Of a stretch of DNA of 64,000 bases, positions 49,641 to 59,670 are shown piece by piece. The notes beneath the pieces are model-generated. The model was not told the DNA's origin, did no database searches, and saw only the letters and a program-made list of their open reading frames with translations. Positions within the stretch are counted from its first letter, which is position 1, and every line of letters starts with the position of its first letter. The DNA is from Tritrichomonas musculus (Eukaryota > Parabasalia > Tritrichomonadida > Tritrichomonadidae), in contig JAPFFF010000001.1 in NCBI GenBank assembly GCA_039105265.1, forward strand, positions 5,952,001-6,016,000, written 5' to 3'. Position numbers and translations under genes: made by a program.

Positions 49641-50913
49641 ATTCAGTTTCAAAATAATGGAATTCCTCAATTCAAAATTCAAACGTATAGAATTTAGCCG
49701 AATCCCTCAATTAATGTTATAGATGTAAAAAAATATTTTGTTTTTTACTATGCCTAGATTTAAAAATCGTAAAAATATGGATAATAAAATTTCGTTTTTT
49801 GGGTAATAATATCAATTACAAGAAAATTATGGCGGTTATATTTAAAAAAATATCTATTCAATATTATCAAAAAATAAATTTTATTAAAAAACGAGATTTT
49901 TATATTTATATAAAAATCAATAATGTTTTTGATAAAATAAAATATTTAAGGCTTTAAATGATATTATATTATATTACTAATTTATTAAACCTTTTATTTT
50001 TAACCAATATTATGAAAATAAAGTAAAAAAACATGATTTTAAAATTCATTTAATTTGTAAATCTCAAAATTCAATAAAAAAGATTCAATCGAAATTTTCG
50101 ATCAAAAAATATTGATGATTATGGTTAATCAAAAATGTTGAATTTTTTGAGAGTAATTTGACTTTTTTCCTTAGAATTACAATTTCTTTTTTGGTGGTAT
50201 TACCTCTAAAAAAATATATTTATTTTCGTATTCAAATGGCATCATATAGTCTTTTTTAATGAGTTTATCCAATTCTTTTATGTTTTAACTGATTAATTTG
50301 ATATATCCAATCTTTTAAATATTTAGTGTACCAAAAAGTTTTTATAATATAAAAAATGCATTTAAAATCGAAATAACAGCATATCACACTTTAAATGATT
50401 AATTCTACATATACGATTTTGTTAGGCTTCAATTAATACTTAATTTTTATTATATTAAATAATCAATAAATGATATTATATTTTTTATCTGAATTCATTT
50501 CGTAAGAGCTTGAAGAATCATGCTATACTAGACCCAATAATTTTTTGAAATAATATATTTAATAGAAATTGCATTATTTAAAATTGAAAATAAAATTAAA
50601 AGATGTTAAACCAATTGGTTTAATATATAAAAATATATTAAAAATTAAACCTACTAAATTTGTTTGGATCAATTTGGATAATCAAAAATATAAAAGTGAA
50701 TGTCAAACTGATTTCGGGTTATATTTAAAATACAAGAAGCTATTGTGGCATGTTCTTGATTGTAATACTACTGATTTCTTATTGTAATCGAAAATGATAA
50801 TTCTTTATTGGAATAGAAAACCATTATTCAAAAAGTTGACTATCGTTCATGATTATTTTTGTTGTTAATAGAAAAAGTTTATTTTGAAAACTGGTTTTTT
50901 GTTAACATTCAAT
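49641..50913. other. Intergenic region with one weak frame
   Basis: Mostly AT-rich. A plus-strand frame at 50569-50787 has no ATG but some protein-like character (WINLDNQKYKSECQTDFG, LLWHVLDCNTTD); it may be the end of a decayed gene. Nothing else is supported. Confidence 0.4.
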
Positions 50914-53900
50914 ATGAGACAACGAAAATCACTTTTAACTTCAGGCAATCAAAATTTTGATATCTCTTTACGGCAAACTGAAAAGAAAACCAATCGACGT
51001 AGTTCTTTTATTCCACCTAATCCTCAACGTTTTATGCCAAAAAAGAAAAAAATAGAAAAAGAAAATACATTTCAAGATTTTAAAGACTTAATTCATCTTA
51101 TTGGAAAATCTTGCGTAAATGGTTTTTTCACCGACGAGCAGTTGCTTTCATTTCGTGATACTTTAAAAGATATTATGAAAAATGGCGAATTGATCATTAG
51201 CAGGAGGAACCAAAAAATAGAATTTGAACAAGAAAAAGAAATATCTGAAATTTTGATAAAATGGAATCAATTTCATGAATCTATTCAAAAAATTTTTGAT
51301 ATCGGTGATTCAGACAGGAAAAAAATATTTTTGCAATTTCAGCTCAATTCACTATTAAAAAAAATTCAACTAATTATCGAATCAAAGCATCTTTCTGATG
51401 ATGATGATGACGACGAAGCAGCACATAAAAAATATTTTGGTGAGATTCGATCTACTTGCGAAACAATTGATAATCTTTTATCAGCAAGTATTTCAACACC
51501 AAATTCATTGCCAGTTGAAGCATCACAAAATGACTTACAAGTTTCAGGAAATCAGGCAAATTCACTATCAAAATCAAAAGATTCATCGTTATCTTCAATT
51601 TTGCAAAAGTCATCTAGCACCAAATCAAAATCAAAATCCAAAGATAAACGTAAGAATCAAAATAATGAATTAAATTCTCAAAAGCCTTTCCCAGAAAATT
51701 CTGAAGAAATTTTAACTCGTCTCAAGAAATTATACCATAGTATTCAAACAGAATTTTCAGAATTCTTCAAATTGTTAATTCCTGAACCAACAACTATGCA
51801 AAAAACAATAGACGACTGTTGTGAATTAATTAAAGAAGCAGAAAGGGCATGTACAATCGATCAACTTATTCAATATGATATGCCAATTATTAATACTCTC
51901 CGAATAGCAGATATTAAAATCAATCAAATTTTTCAATTAGCGCCTAATGAAGCAAATGAAGAATTAAATGTTAAACCAAAAATAAAAAATCGCAAAAAAG
52001 AAGAAGAGCCTCTAAAGAATTCAAATTTAATCTTTGAAGAACTATATCAAGAATCACTTATTACTGAACCACTTACAAAAAGTGAAATACACGAAGTGCC
52101 TTATGAAGTTTACCTCAATAATACAAACCTTGGACAAACCTTCAACGGTCACCAACATGTTTTAGATTTGATTGAAAATTTACTTCCAGAAGAAAGCAGT
52201 AAAAATGGAACTAATGAGAAAAATAGCAAACAAGCAAAGAATAAAGGTAAAACTATTCTTAATAATAGTCATTACTCTTCGAAAAGCAAGCGTAGCATTA
52301 TTAACTCTAATACTAGAAGCAATAAAAATAGTAGTATTAATCATAAGACAAATAACACCACAAGTTTAAATAGCAATAGTAATATTAGAAGCTCTACCTT
52401 CAACAACAAAAGTGATGATGATATTAATTACCTGAGCAGCAGCAGCAATGATGCCAATCAAAACAGTAATAAGAAAAGCAGCCGTTACTCTAGATATTCT
52501 GGCGTTAAAATAATTACTAACGATGATATAAATTCGAATAGCCCAACTGCTCAAACTTTAAATTATAAAATCAATCGTAAATTTAAAGCATCAAGATCAT
52601 CAAATCAATTCAGAACCACAAGCCCAGTTTCGCATTCAACAAATAAACATCGTTCTTCATTAACAAATGTTTCAATGTATGCTACAAATAAAATGAGGGC
52701 TGAAGTCACAAGACGTTCTTTGTTATTAAGTAAGAAGAATGAACTTCAAATGGAAGTTCTTGAAATTAACAAAAGGAACAAAAATGAAATTGAAGCTCTT
52801 AAAAAAGAAATTGAGAAACTTACTGAAGAAAACATTCGATTAAACAAATATAGTAGTGATATAGGACCAACAATCGATCCACAATATAAAAATCAACTTC
52901 AACAAGAATATAAAGAAGTGAATTTCGATTATTTATCAAATATTGTTGAAATTAGGCAAAATACTTTTCGTAGTTATGAGGATGAAATTGATAATTTAAA
53001 GAACATAAATAATGAGCTCTTTTCTGAATATGAAAGAAAATATCCTGAAAAATTTTTCCGAAATATTAATACAAACTTCAAAATCAATAAAAATGATGAT
53101 GATGAATATTATTATAGTGAATCGGAATCTACATCTTATTCTGCTTCTGTTGGATCTCATGATGGCAACTTAACTAATTCTTCTGTAGATCATCCAAACC
53201 GAGGTGATATCAATCAAGATCAAGCAAATAGCCAGAAAAAAGAGAAAAATCAGAACGAAGAGCAACCTCAAAACAAAGAACAAGATAAACGAAATAATGA
53301 ACAAAGTAAAGAAGAGCCGAATGAAGAGCAAAAAAGCAAAGAAGAGCAAAATGAAGAAAATCAAAGTAAAGAAGAGCAAAATGAAGAAAATCAAAGTAAA
53401 GAAGAGCAAAATAAGCAAAACAATAATAATGAAGAACAACAAAATGAAGAGTATAATGAAGATCAAAATAATCAAATACAAGATAAAGAGCAAAGCGATG
53501 AACAGCAAAATAGTATTGAGCAAAATGATCATCAAAATAGTGAAGGTCAGCAAAAAATTGAGCAAAACGAAGATCTCCATGAAGAAGAAGAGAATCATAA
53601 AGAGAATGAACCAAACGAAGTAAATGCAGCTGAAAATATTAGCACTGACGAATCAGATGAAGAAATTACATATAACAGAGATAGAAAACCTGCCAACAGA
53701 TCCCGTAATGTTCTTTCCCCTACACTCAGTTACTCTTCTTCTGGCGATATTGAAGTCAATATTACCAGTAGCAGTGCGAATAACAATGCTGAGCCAATTG
53801 TTCCTAAAAGAGAGAACAAAAACGACCGAAATACAATCATATCAAATGAATTCAACAGCATCTTCAATAATATCAGGCCGAGAAGCAATAGCACTGGTAA

Positions 53901-56298
53901 CCTTCAGCGTAGTGATTATCAAAACGAAGGCGAGGATGCCAACAACAACTACAGCAACGATGAAGTTTCAAATAATTACTCAAACAATTCATCAAATAGC
54001 AACAGATGCGTCGATTATGACTATCAAAATCTTGGACCTGAATATGAACAAGGCAGTCAAGAAATAAATGATGAAATCCTCTCGCTTCCGCAATCATCAT
54101 CGTCTGAAAATGTTCGAAGTGATCCCAAAACCAACCCAAGCACAAATGAAAACGAAAATCCAAGTACAAATGAAAGTGAAAATGACAGATTGAATTCATA
54201 TGAAAAAACAAATTCATATGAAATTAATGATGAGAAGACAAATTCATTTGAGAATGAAAAAGTTAACAATTATGATAACCATCATAATGTTAGCAAAAAT
54301 ACTAATAAAGTTGTACTTGAAAGTGAGAATTCATTCGAGATTGGTAGTGAAAATGTAAAAAGTTTCGAAGATTATGATGAAAGTCCTGTCAAATTTTTAG
54401 TTTTCAAGAATGGTGAAGATAAAAATAAAGAAAACTCATCTTTACTAAGTGAGAACGATAGCGAATTTGCACTGAATTTGAAGAGAATGAGAAATGCCAA
54501 AAAAGGCGAATTTTCAACCAGTGAAGTTGGCATAATGAATGTTAATTTGCCTTCTTTGGATGTGTCAAGTAACCCGACAAGCAGCAGCCTCGAGAAATAT
54601 AACAGACACCGATACGCATTCAATATGACAGACGAGGGCTACAGCAGCGAATATTACAATAAGAAATTAAAGAGAGATGTAAGAGAGAAAATGGAAAGAA
54701 TGGTGAAATTGGAGCTCGAAGAAGAAGAGGAAAAAATTGAAAAGGAAGAAAAGAAAGAAGAAAAGAAAATAAAGAGAAAAAGAAGGAAAACAAGAAATAA
54801 AGATGAGGGACCAAATAAGTTCACAAAAATAACAGACTTGCAAAATTACCTGGAAGAAGATTCAAAACGTTTGAAAAATGAAATTACTGACCTTAAATAT
54901 CAGAATTTCATATCAAATGCACAGAAGGTGTCAACAAGGAAGGAAGTATTCGATTATATATCATTGAAAACAAAGAGTAATAAAGAACTTGAAGTATCAG
55001 CAGAAGTAATTAGACTTCAAAACAAAGACTTGGTTGAAAAAATTAAGGAAATTGACGGTTTTATTCAAGATGAAGAAAAATTAATTCAATTATTCATCGC
55101 TTCGCAACCTAAAACTGTCATGAATGCTACAGCAGAAGCAAATGCAGCCCTTCAGATGAGACTCCCACTTATTCAACAAGATTCAAAGAGAATTGCTGAT
55201 ATCAATCAAAGAAATGAAAATATAAGTGAAACAAAATCAAGTCATAAAACTCGTTCTTCTAAAATTAAAGAAAAAAGAACCCTTAAATTGTATGATGTCT
55301 CCGAAAAAGCTCGTGAAGTATTCATGAGTTTAGAAAAGGCAAGAGCAAATTTGAGCGAGACGATAGAAAAAGCCAAATATCTCTTAAATGATTTGGAAAA
55401 AGATGAAGAAGCTTGTAAACAGAAATCTGAGTCTTTCATGAAAACAGCATCAGAAGATTCAGCCTTCTTTGTCAGAATCCAAATTGAGAATGAGAGAATT
55501 GAATCAGAATTGAAAAACGTTGAAGAAGAAGCCCTCAGAATTTCGAGGAGATTTGGAGGAGTCCCAAGCGGAAAAGGAACAAGGAGAGCTCTTTTATCTT
55601 TGAAGAGGACAACTTCAACACTAATAAATAGAAATCAAACTCGTGCAATGGAAGCCCTCCAAAACTATTATGATCGAATACAAATTGAAGAAGAAAAACA
55701 AAAAGTGATTGAGCATGTAGAAGAAAATAAAAATGTTCCTAAAAATGAGGAAAATAAAGTAACCAAAGATGATGGTAATCAAAGTTCGAATGAACAGAAT
55801 GAAGAAACTAATAGTAATGATAGCAAACAAAACATTAATGATGAAAACGAAATTATTAATGATAGAGAAGATGAAAATAATAATGTTAATGATGATGTAA
55901 ATGGAAATATTAAAGAGGATATAAATGAAAATATTAATGATGATGAAAATGAAAATATTAAAGATGATCTAAATGAAAATATTAATGATGATGAAAATGA
56001 AAATATTAATGATGCTGAAAATGAAAATATTAAAGATGATCTAAATGAAAATATTAATGATGATCTAAGTGAAAATACTAATGATGATGAAAATATTTTT
56101 GATGCGGAGGAACAGAATGTTAATAAAAATGTTAAAGAAGAAGAAGAGTTTGATAATGAATATGAAGAAGATGATAATAATGATGATGATAATGAAAATG
56201 AAAGTGCTAATAGTGAAAATGTTGATGATGGTAATAATGATGATTATGAAAATTATCGCTATAGTGGAAACGATGAAGAAGAGAATGATAATAATTGA
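50914..56298 (+). CDS. Giant coiled-coil / low-complexity acidic protein
   Basis: A 1794-residue protein from the ATG at 50914 (the frame extends ten codons upstream without an ATG). Two helical N-terminal regions (~45-130, ~270-350) are followed by Ser/Asn-rich linkers, a basic coiled coil (~600-680), a Glu/Gln/Asn tract of EEQNEENQSK-type repeats (~775-900), a long coiled coil (~1240-1600) with an EEEEKIEKEEKKEEK run, and an acidic C-terminal tail of NENINDD/NENIKDD repeats (~1640-1720). There is no enzyme motif. It resembles trichomonad viral-A-type-inclusion/cytoskeletal coiled-coil proteins. Expanded codon tracts suggest variable length between strains. Confidence 0.85.
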   Translation: MRQRKSLLTSGNQNFDISLRQTEKKTNRRSSFIPPNPQRFMPKKKKIEKENTFQDFKDLIHLIGKSCVNGFFTDEQLLSFRDTLKDIMKNGELIISRRNQKIEFEQEKEISEILIKWNQFHESIQKIFDIGDSDRKKIFLQFQLNSLLKKIQLIIESKHLSDDDDDDEAAHKKYFGEIRSTCETIDNLLSASISTPNSLPVEASQNDLQVSGNQANSLSKSKDSSLSSILQKSSSTKSKSKSKDKRKNQNNELNSQKPFPENSEEILTRLKKLYHSIQTEFSEFFKLLIPEPTTMQKTIDDCCELIKEAERACTIDQLIQYDMPIINTLRIADIKINQIFQLAPNEANEELNVKPKIKNRKKEEEPLKNSNLIFEELYQESLITEPLTKSEIHEVPYEVYLNNTNLGQTFNGHQHVLDLIENLLPEESSKNGTNEKNSKQAKNKGKTILNNSHYSSKSKRSIINSNTRSNKNSSINHKTNNTTSLNSNSNIRSSTFNNKSDDDINYLSSSSNDANQNSNKKSSRYSRYSGVKIITNDDINSNSPTAQTLNYKINRKFKASRSSNQFRTTSPVSHSTNKHRSSLTNVSMYATNKMRAEVTRRSLLLSKKNELQMEVLEINKRNKNEIEALKKEIEKLTEENIRLNKYSSDIGPTIDPQYKNQLQQEYKEVNFDYLSNIVEIRQNTFRSYEDEIDNLKNINNELFSEYERKYPEKFFRNINTNFKINKNDDDEYYYSESESTSYSASVGSHDGNLTNSSVDHPNRGDINQDQANSQKKEKNQNEEQPQNKEQDKRNNEQSKEEPNEEQKSKEEQNEENQSKEEQNEENQSKEEQNKQNNNNEEQQNEEYNEDQNNQIQDKEQSDEQQNSIEQNDHQNSEGQQKIEQNEDLHEEEENHKENEPNEVNAAENISTDESDEEITYNRDRKPANRSRNVLSPTLSYSSSGDIEVNITSSSANNNAEPIVPKRENKNDRNTIISNEFNSIFNNIRPRSNSTGNLQRSDYQNEGEDANNNYSNDEVSNNYSNNSSNSNRCVDYDYQNLGPEYEQGSQEINDEILSLPQSSSSENVRSDPKTNPSTNENENPSTNESENDRLNSYEKTNSYEINDEKTNSFENEKVNNYDNHHNVSKNTNKVVLESENSFEIGSENVKSFEDYDESPVKFLVFKNGEDKNKENSSLLSENDSEFALNLKRMRNAKKGEFSTSEVGIMNVNLPSLDVSSNPTSSSLEKYNRHRYAFNMTDEGYSSEYYNKKLKRDVREKMERMVKLELEEEEEKIEKEEKKEEKKIKRKRRKTRNKDEGPNKFTKITDLQNYLEEDSKRLKNEITDLKYQNFISNAQKVSTRKEVFDYISLKTKSNKELEVSAEVIRLQNKDLVEKIKEIDGFIQDEEKLIQLFIASQPKTVMNATAEANAALQMRLPLIQQDSKRIADINQRNENISETKSSHKTRSSKIKEKRTLKLYDVSEKAREVFMSLEKARANLSETIEKAKYLLNDLEKDEEACKQKSESFMKTASEDSAFFVRIQIENERIESELKNVEEEALRISRRFGGVPSGKGTRRALLSLKRTTSTLINRNQTRAMEALQNYYDRIQIEEEKQKVIEHVEENKNVPKNEENKVTKDDGNQSSNEQNEETNSNDSKQNINDENEIINDREDENNNVNDDVNGNIKEDINENINDDENENIKDDLNENINDDENENINDAENENIKDDLNENINDDLSENTNDDENIFDAEEQNVNKNVKEEEEFDNEYEEDDNNDDDNENESANSENVDDGNNDDYENYRYSGNDEEENDNN
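55900..56100 (+). repeat. In-frame NEN-I-x-DD codon repeat array
   Basis: GAAAATATTAATGATGAT and GAAAATATTAAAGATGAT units recur about eight times in frame with the coding sequence, adding an acidic Asn/Asp/Ile tail. Units keep the reading frame, so they are tolerated at protein level. Confidence 0.75.
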
Positions 56299-56809
56299 GA
56301 TGTTTATTTTCATTAGCTAAAATATTGTTTATTTGAATAAATATTTTATATGCTTATCTACATTTAGACCAAAATTTATTTTAACATATATTGATGGGAA
56401 TATAGCAGAAGTTAAAAAACTTAAACCTTTAAAATCATTTAGATCTTTTCCAATCAATAACCAAAATTTAATATGATTATTGAAATTATTTGGATCTTTT
56501 TCAATAATCAAATGAATATTATAAATTACTTTTGGATTATCTTTTTATGGTTGATTGATACACGCAAGAGCAATTTGAAAAATTAATGTTTAAGATTCAA
56601 AATTTTTATAAAAAATAACATCAATGATAAAAAAAAAAAAAAAAAGAGATCTTTGATTTTGGTTGTGGCAAAAAAATAAAAATGAATAATGGAGCTCGAA
56701 TCATTTTAGGCTTAAAATATAATTTACCGAACATTTTGAAATATTTTATTTTGCTTCGTTTTTTGATGATATAGCCAAGAATGAAAATTATCTACTAAAA
56801 ACATAAAAA
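56299..56809. other. Short intergenic region
   Basis: AT-rich with a poly-A run near 56,629-56,645. The minus-strand frame 56329-56511 lacks an ATG and is not supported. Confidence 0.55.
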
Positions 56810-58084
56810 TTATTTTTTATCAGCATATGGTGTGGTCAAAATTTCTTCATATAAACTAAAATCATTGGTAAGAGTCGCGTATAAGCTTGCTTCCGCAGCC
56901 CTAGCTGGTAAATATTTATGTTTTTTCTCATCTGATTTGTTAATTAGCCAAATATCTCTTGCATTTAAATTTGAAGCGGATAATTCAACAATAGAAGCAT
57001 CGCTTCTTTCAAAATTAAATTCTACCGAATTATGATCTTTAATATATGGTTCATCTTCGGTTAACTTGAGTTCATTTTCTATATTAGTGTTTTCAGGTTG
57101 AAAATAACTAGCGTTAAGTATTTTTTTTAGTTCCTCGGAAAGATCTGCTGAATTTTTGATTTTTCCTGTTAAACAGTCTGTCGAAACAGTAATTAATTTT
57201 TTATCTGTCTCATCAGTTGAGTCGAATGCTATTTCTAATGGCTCTAAATATATTTTCAATCTTTCTTCTTCTGAAATTCTCCCTTTGTTATTAAGAAAAT
57301 TCTGATACGCTTTTTTAATGTTTGTAATATTCTCTTTTTCAAGTGGTCTGACTGATCTTTGGATAAATAAGTTCATTAATATTCCATACGCAAAAATGTC
57401 TGCTCGCACCGAATCGTCACTAGATTGGAAGTATGGATCAAGATAAGGTAAATATTCGTCATCATAATCTTCTCTTGATTTGTAAGATTGAACAACCATA
57501 TGAACATCTGCTAAAACTGGTTTGTTCTTGGTAGTAGCAACTATGCTTTCAAGTCGTATATCAAGATGGTTTATATTTTTTTCATGAAGAGAATTAATTG
57601 TAATTGCAATTCCGTATAAAATTTTAAAACGATCTCCACTATTAAATTGCCGTCCATATTTGATAGCCTCGTATAAAGTCCCACCAGGGATGTACTCAAA
57701 ATGTGCCCATCTTTCATCAACACTATATTCAACTAATTTAATTAAGGATGTTCCTTTTAGTTTTTGAATAGATTCCAAGTATTCAGTGGGTGGGAAGTCT
57801 CTTTTCTCGCCATCATCGTTTTTATTTTCTTTATCTTCCACTGTTCGAAATATATGAAAAGAGACATTATCATTAATTTTTCGATAATAGTAATTAACAT
57901 TATATTTTAGTGACTCTTCTGATTTTTGCCTATTAGGATTTCCTAAATAAATAAAGTCGTTTGGAGATCCATTTTTATATTGATTTGATGTTTTTTCATA
58001 CGATTGTATATCTTCTAAATCTGTTGGCTTTTCAAATACAATTTCGTCATCTGAGTATTCGTTTATGCTCTGAATTTTTTGCAT
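56810..58084 (-). CDS. Catalytically dead protein kinase (pseudokinase)
   Basis: A 424-residue kinase-fold protein. The N-terminal ~60 residues are acidic. The catalytic loop is NHLDIRLESI: HRD reads HLD, the Lys is Arg and the metal-binding Asn is Ser. DFG is replaced by ADVH. FEYIPGGTLYEAI and the F-helix segment ADIFAYGILMN show the fold is kept. Loss of at least three key residues with a fully open frame argues for a conserved regulatory or scaffold pseudokinase. The C-terminal ~60 residues (KYLPARAAEASLYATL) are helical. A TCACTC initiator-like site lies a few nt before the ATG. Confidence 0.85.
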   Translation of the reverse strand: MQKIQSINEYSDDEIVFEKPTDLEDIQSYEKTSNQYKNGSPNDFIYLGNPNRQKSEESLKYNVNYYYRKINDNVSFHIFRTVEDKENKNDDGEKRDFPPTEYLESIQKLKGTSLIKLVEYSVDERWAHFEYIPGGTLYEAIKYGRQFNSGDRFKILYGIAITINSLHEKNINHLDIRLESIVATTKNKPVLADVHMVVQSYKSREDYDDEYLPYLDPYFQSSDDSVRADIFAYGILMNLFIQRSVRPLEKENITNIKKAYQNFLNNKGRISEEERLKIYLEPLEIAFDSTDETDKKLITVSTDCLTGKIKNSADLSEELKKILNASYFQPENTNIENELKLTEDEPYIKDHNSVEFNFERSDASIVELSASNLNARDIWLINKSDEKKHKYLPARAAEASLYATLTNDFSLYEEILTTPYADKK

Positions 58085-58328
58085 TGGAGTGATTCTAGGA
58101 AATTTTTAAGAGAGCTTTTTCATGACATTTTTTATATAACATGTCAATATATGGCAAAAAAGTAAAATAAGACATTAGAACTTCCCTCTGTGGAATTTGT
58201 AAAGCCAAATAGCTTAAAAGTATATAAAAATTATTTTAAAAGTTCTAGATGAAAAAAATCGAAAAATGAGTCCAATATTAAATATCAAAGTTGGTTTATT
58301 TAAACAAAAAAAAGAAAAAAGAAAAGAA

Positions 58329-58680
<352 letters not shown>

Positions 58681-58734
58681 TCTGTGTTAAATGCCAATTT
58701 ATACCATTAAGTTTTGAATTGATATTTACTTCAA

Positions 58735-59071
58735 AATAAACTTGTTTCCTTAATATTTTTTTTCGTGATTTGGCTTGAGATAATGTTAAATATTGAAATC
58801 CCTATTTTTTTTAAATAATGTTAACCTTTTTTTTGTTTTTTAAATTGTCATTGATGTTTAGATAAAGTTCTTATAGAATAAAAATAAAAATTTTAATACT
58901 TAATGGAGGATCATTCTAAAAAAAACTAACTAATTGAGTTTTAATCGAAACTAAAAAAACTATTTTTTTTAAAAAAAAATTGGTATTCAATAAAAAGTCT
59001 TCTATTTAACTATTCTGGTTCATACTAAATTGGTAATCCATATTTTCCAAAGATATAAAAGCATCATCCAC
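58735..59071. other. Intergenic region downstream of Rab pseudogene
   Basis: AT-rich. Near 59,000-59,071 the minus strand still reads codons in frame with the Rab-like pseudogene beyond its TGA (VDDAFISLENM), so that decayed gene probably once extended into it. Nothing else is supported. Confidence 0.5.
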
Positions 59072-59524
59072 TCACAAATTTGTTTTTGCCGGCACATCAA
59101 AATATTTCCATCCAAATTTTAAAGCATCTTGTTGTGTTTCTTCGAAAGAAACTGCTCTATGTGATAATTCATCATCAATTTTATTTCCAACGAGAACTAC
59201 AGGTACATCAACTAATAAATTAGAATTATGAATTTCATCATACCAATTATTTAAAGAATTGAAAGAATCCATTTCAATCAAACCTATTATATAATATGAA
59301 CGTTTAATAGTTCTAAATCTTTTAGCACCAGAATTGTCCCAAATTACAAATATAATTTGTTGGCCATTTATTTCAATTCGAACTTCTGCAAATTTAGCGA
59401 CCACTGATTGATTAGCATCATCCTTATATTCATGATGAGCATAACGATCAATTAATTTTGTCTTTCCAACGCCTCCATCGCCGAGTAATAAAAGTAATAA
59501 AACTTTTACATATTTTCTTGTTAT
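59072..59524 (-). pseudogene. Rab-like small GTPase pseudogene
   Basis: The minus-strand frame encodes most of a Ras-superfamily GTPase: LLGDGGVGKT (P loop), IWDNSGAKRF (the normal WDTAGQE is degenerate), VVLVGNKIDD (NKxD guanine motif). The 5' end of the frame begins with ATA at 59522-59524 right after a TAA; no ATG precedes the P loop. A TGA at 59072-59074 cuts it before the hypervariable tail, and coding-like sequence (VDDAFISL) resumes directly after. A lost start, a degenerate switch II and an early stop indicate a pseudogene. Confidence 0.65.
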
Positions 59525-59659
59525 TTAAATTGATTTTGGACTGTGATCACCAATGGCACGAAAAGCTTGAACTTCAAACATTAGTGTTCCTACTTTCTTC
59601 TTCTTCTGTTTCATTTCAATTTCCTTTTTAGAAGGCGAACTTTTCAGTCTGAAACTCAT
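59525..59659 (-). other. Possible 44-codon frame before the Rab pseudogene
   Basis: ATG at 59657-59659 opens a short Lys-rich frame (MSFRLKSSPSKKEIEMKQKK) ending at the TAA directly before the ATA of the Rab-like frame, in the same register. It could be a decayed N-terminal extension of that gene or chance. Confidence 0.25.
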
Positions 59660-59670
59660 TCACGTTGAAT

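Noticed and set aside
49641-49682. Upstream start of the CAMK kinase at 49682
   Set aside because: The codon there is TTG; ATG at 49640 directly precedes the conserved kinase region.
50884-50913. Upstream start of the giant coiled-coil gene at 50884
   Set aside because: The codon there is TTG; the first ATG in frame is at 50914.
53170-53614. Minus-strand and shifted frames rich in Ile/Leu/Phe inside the giant coiled-coil gene
   Set aside because: These are shadows of GAA/CAA/AAT codon repeats in the real plus-strand gene.
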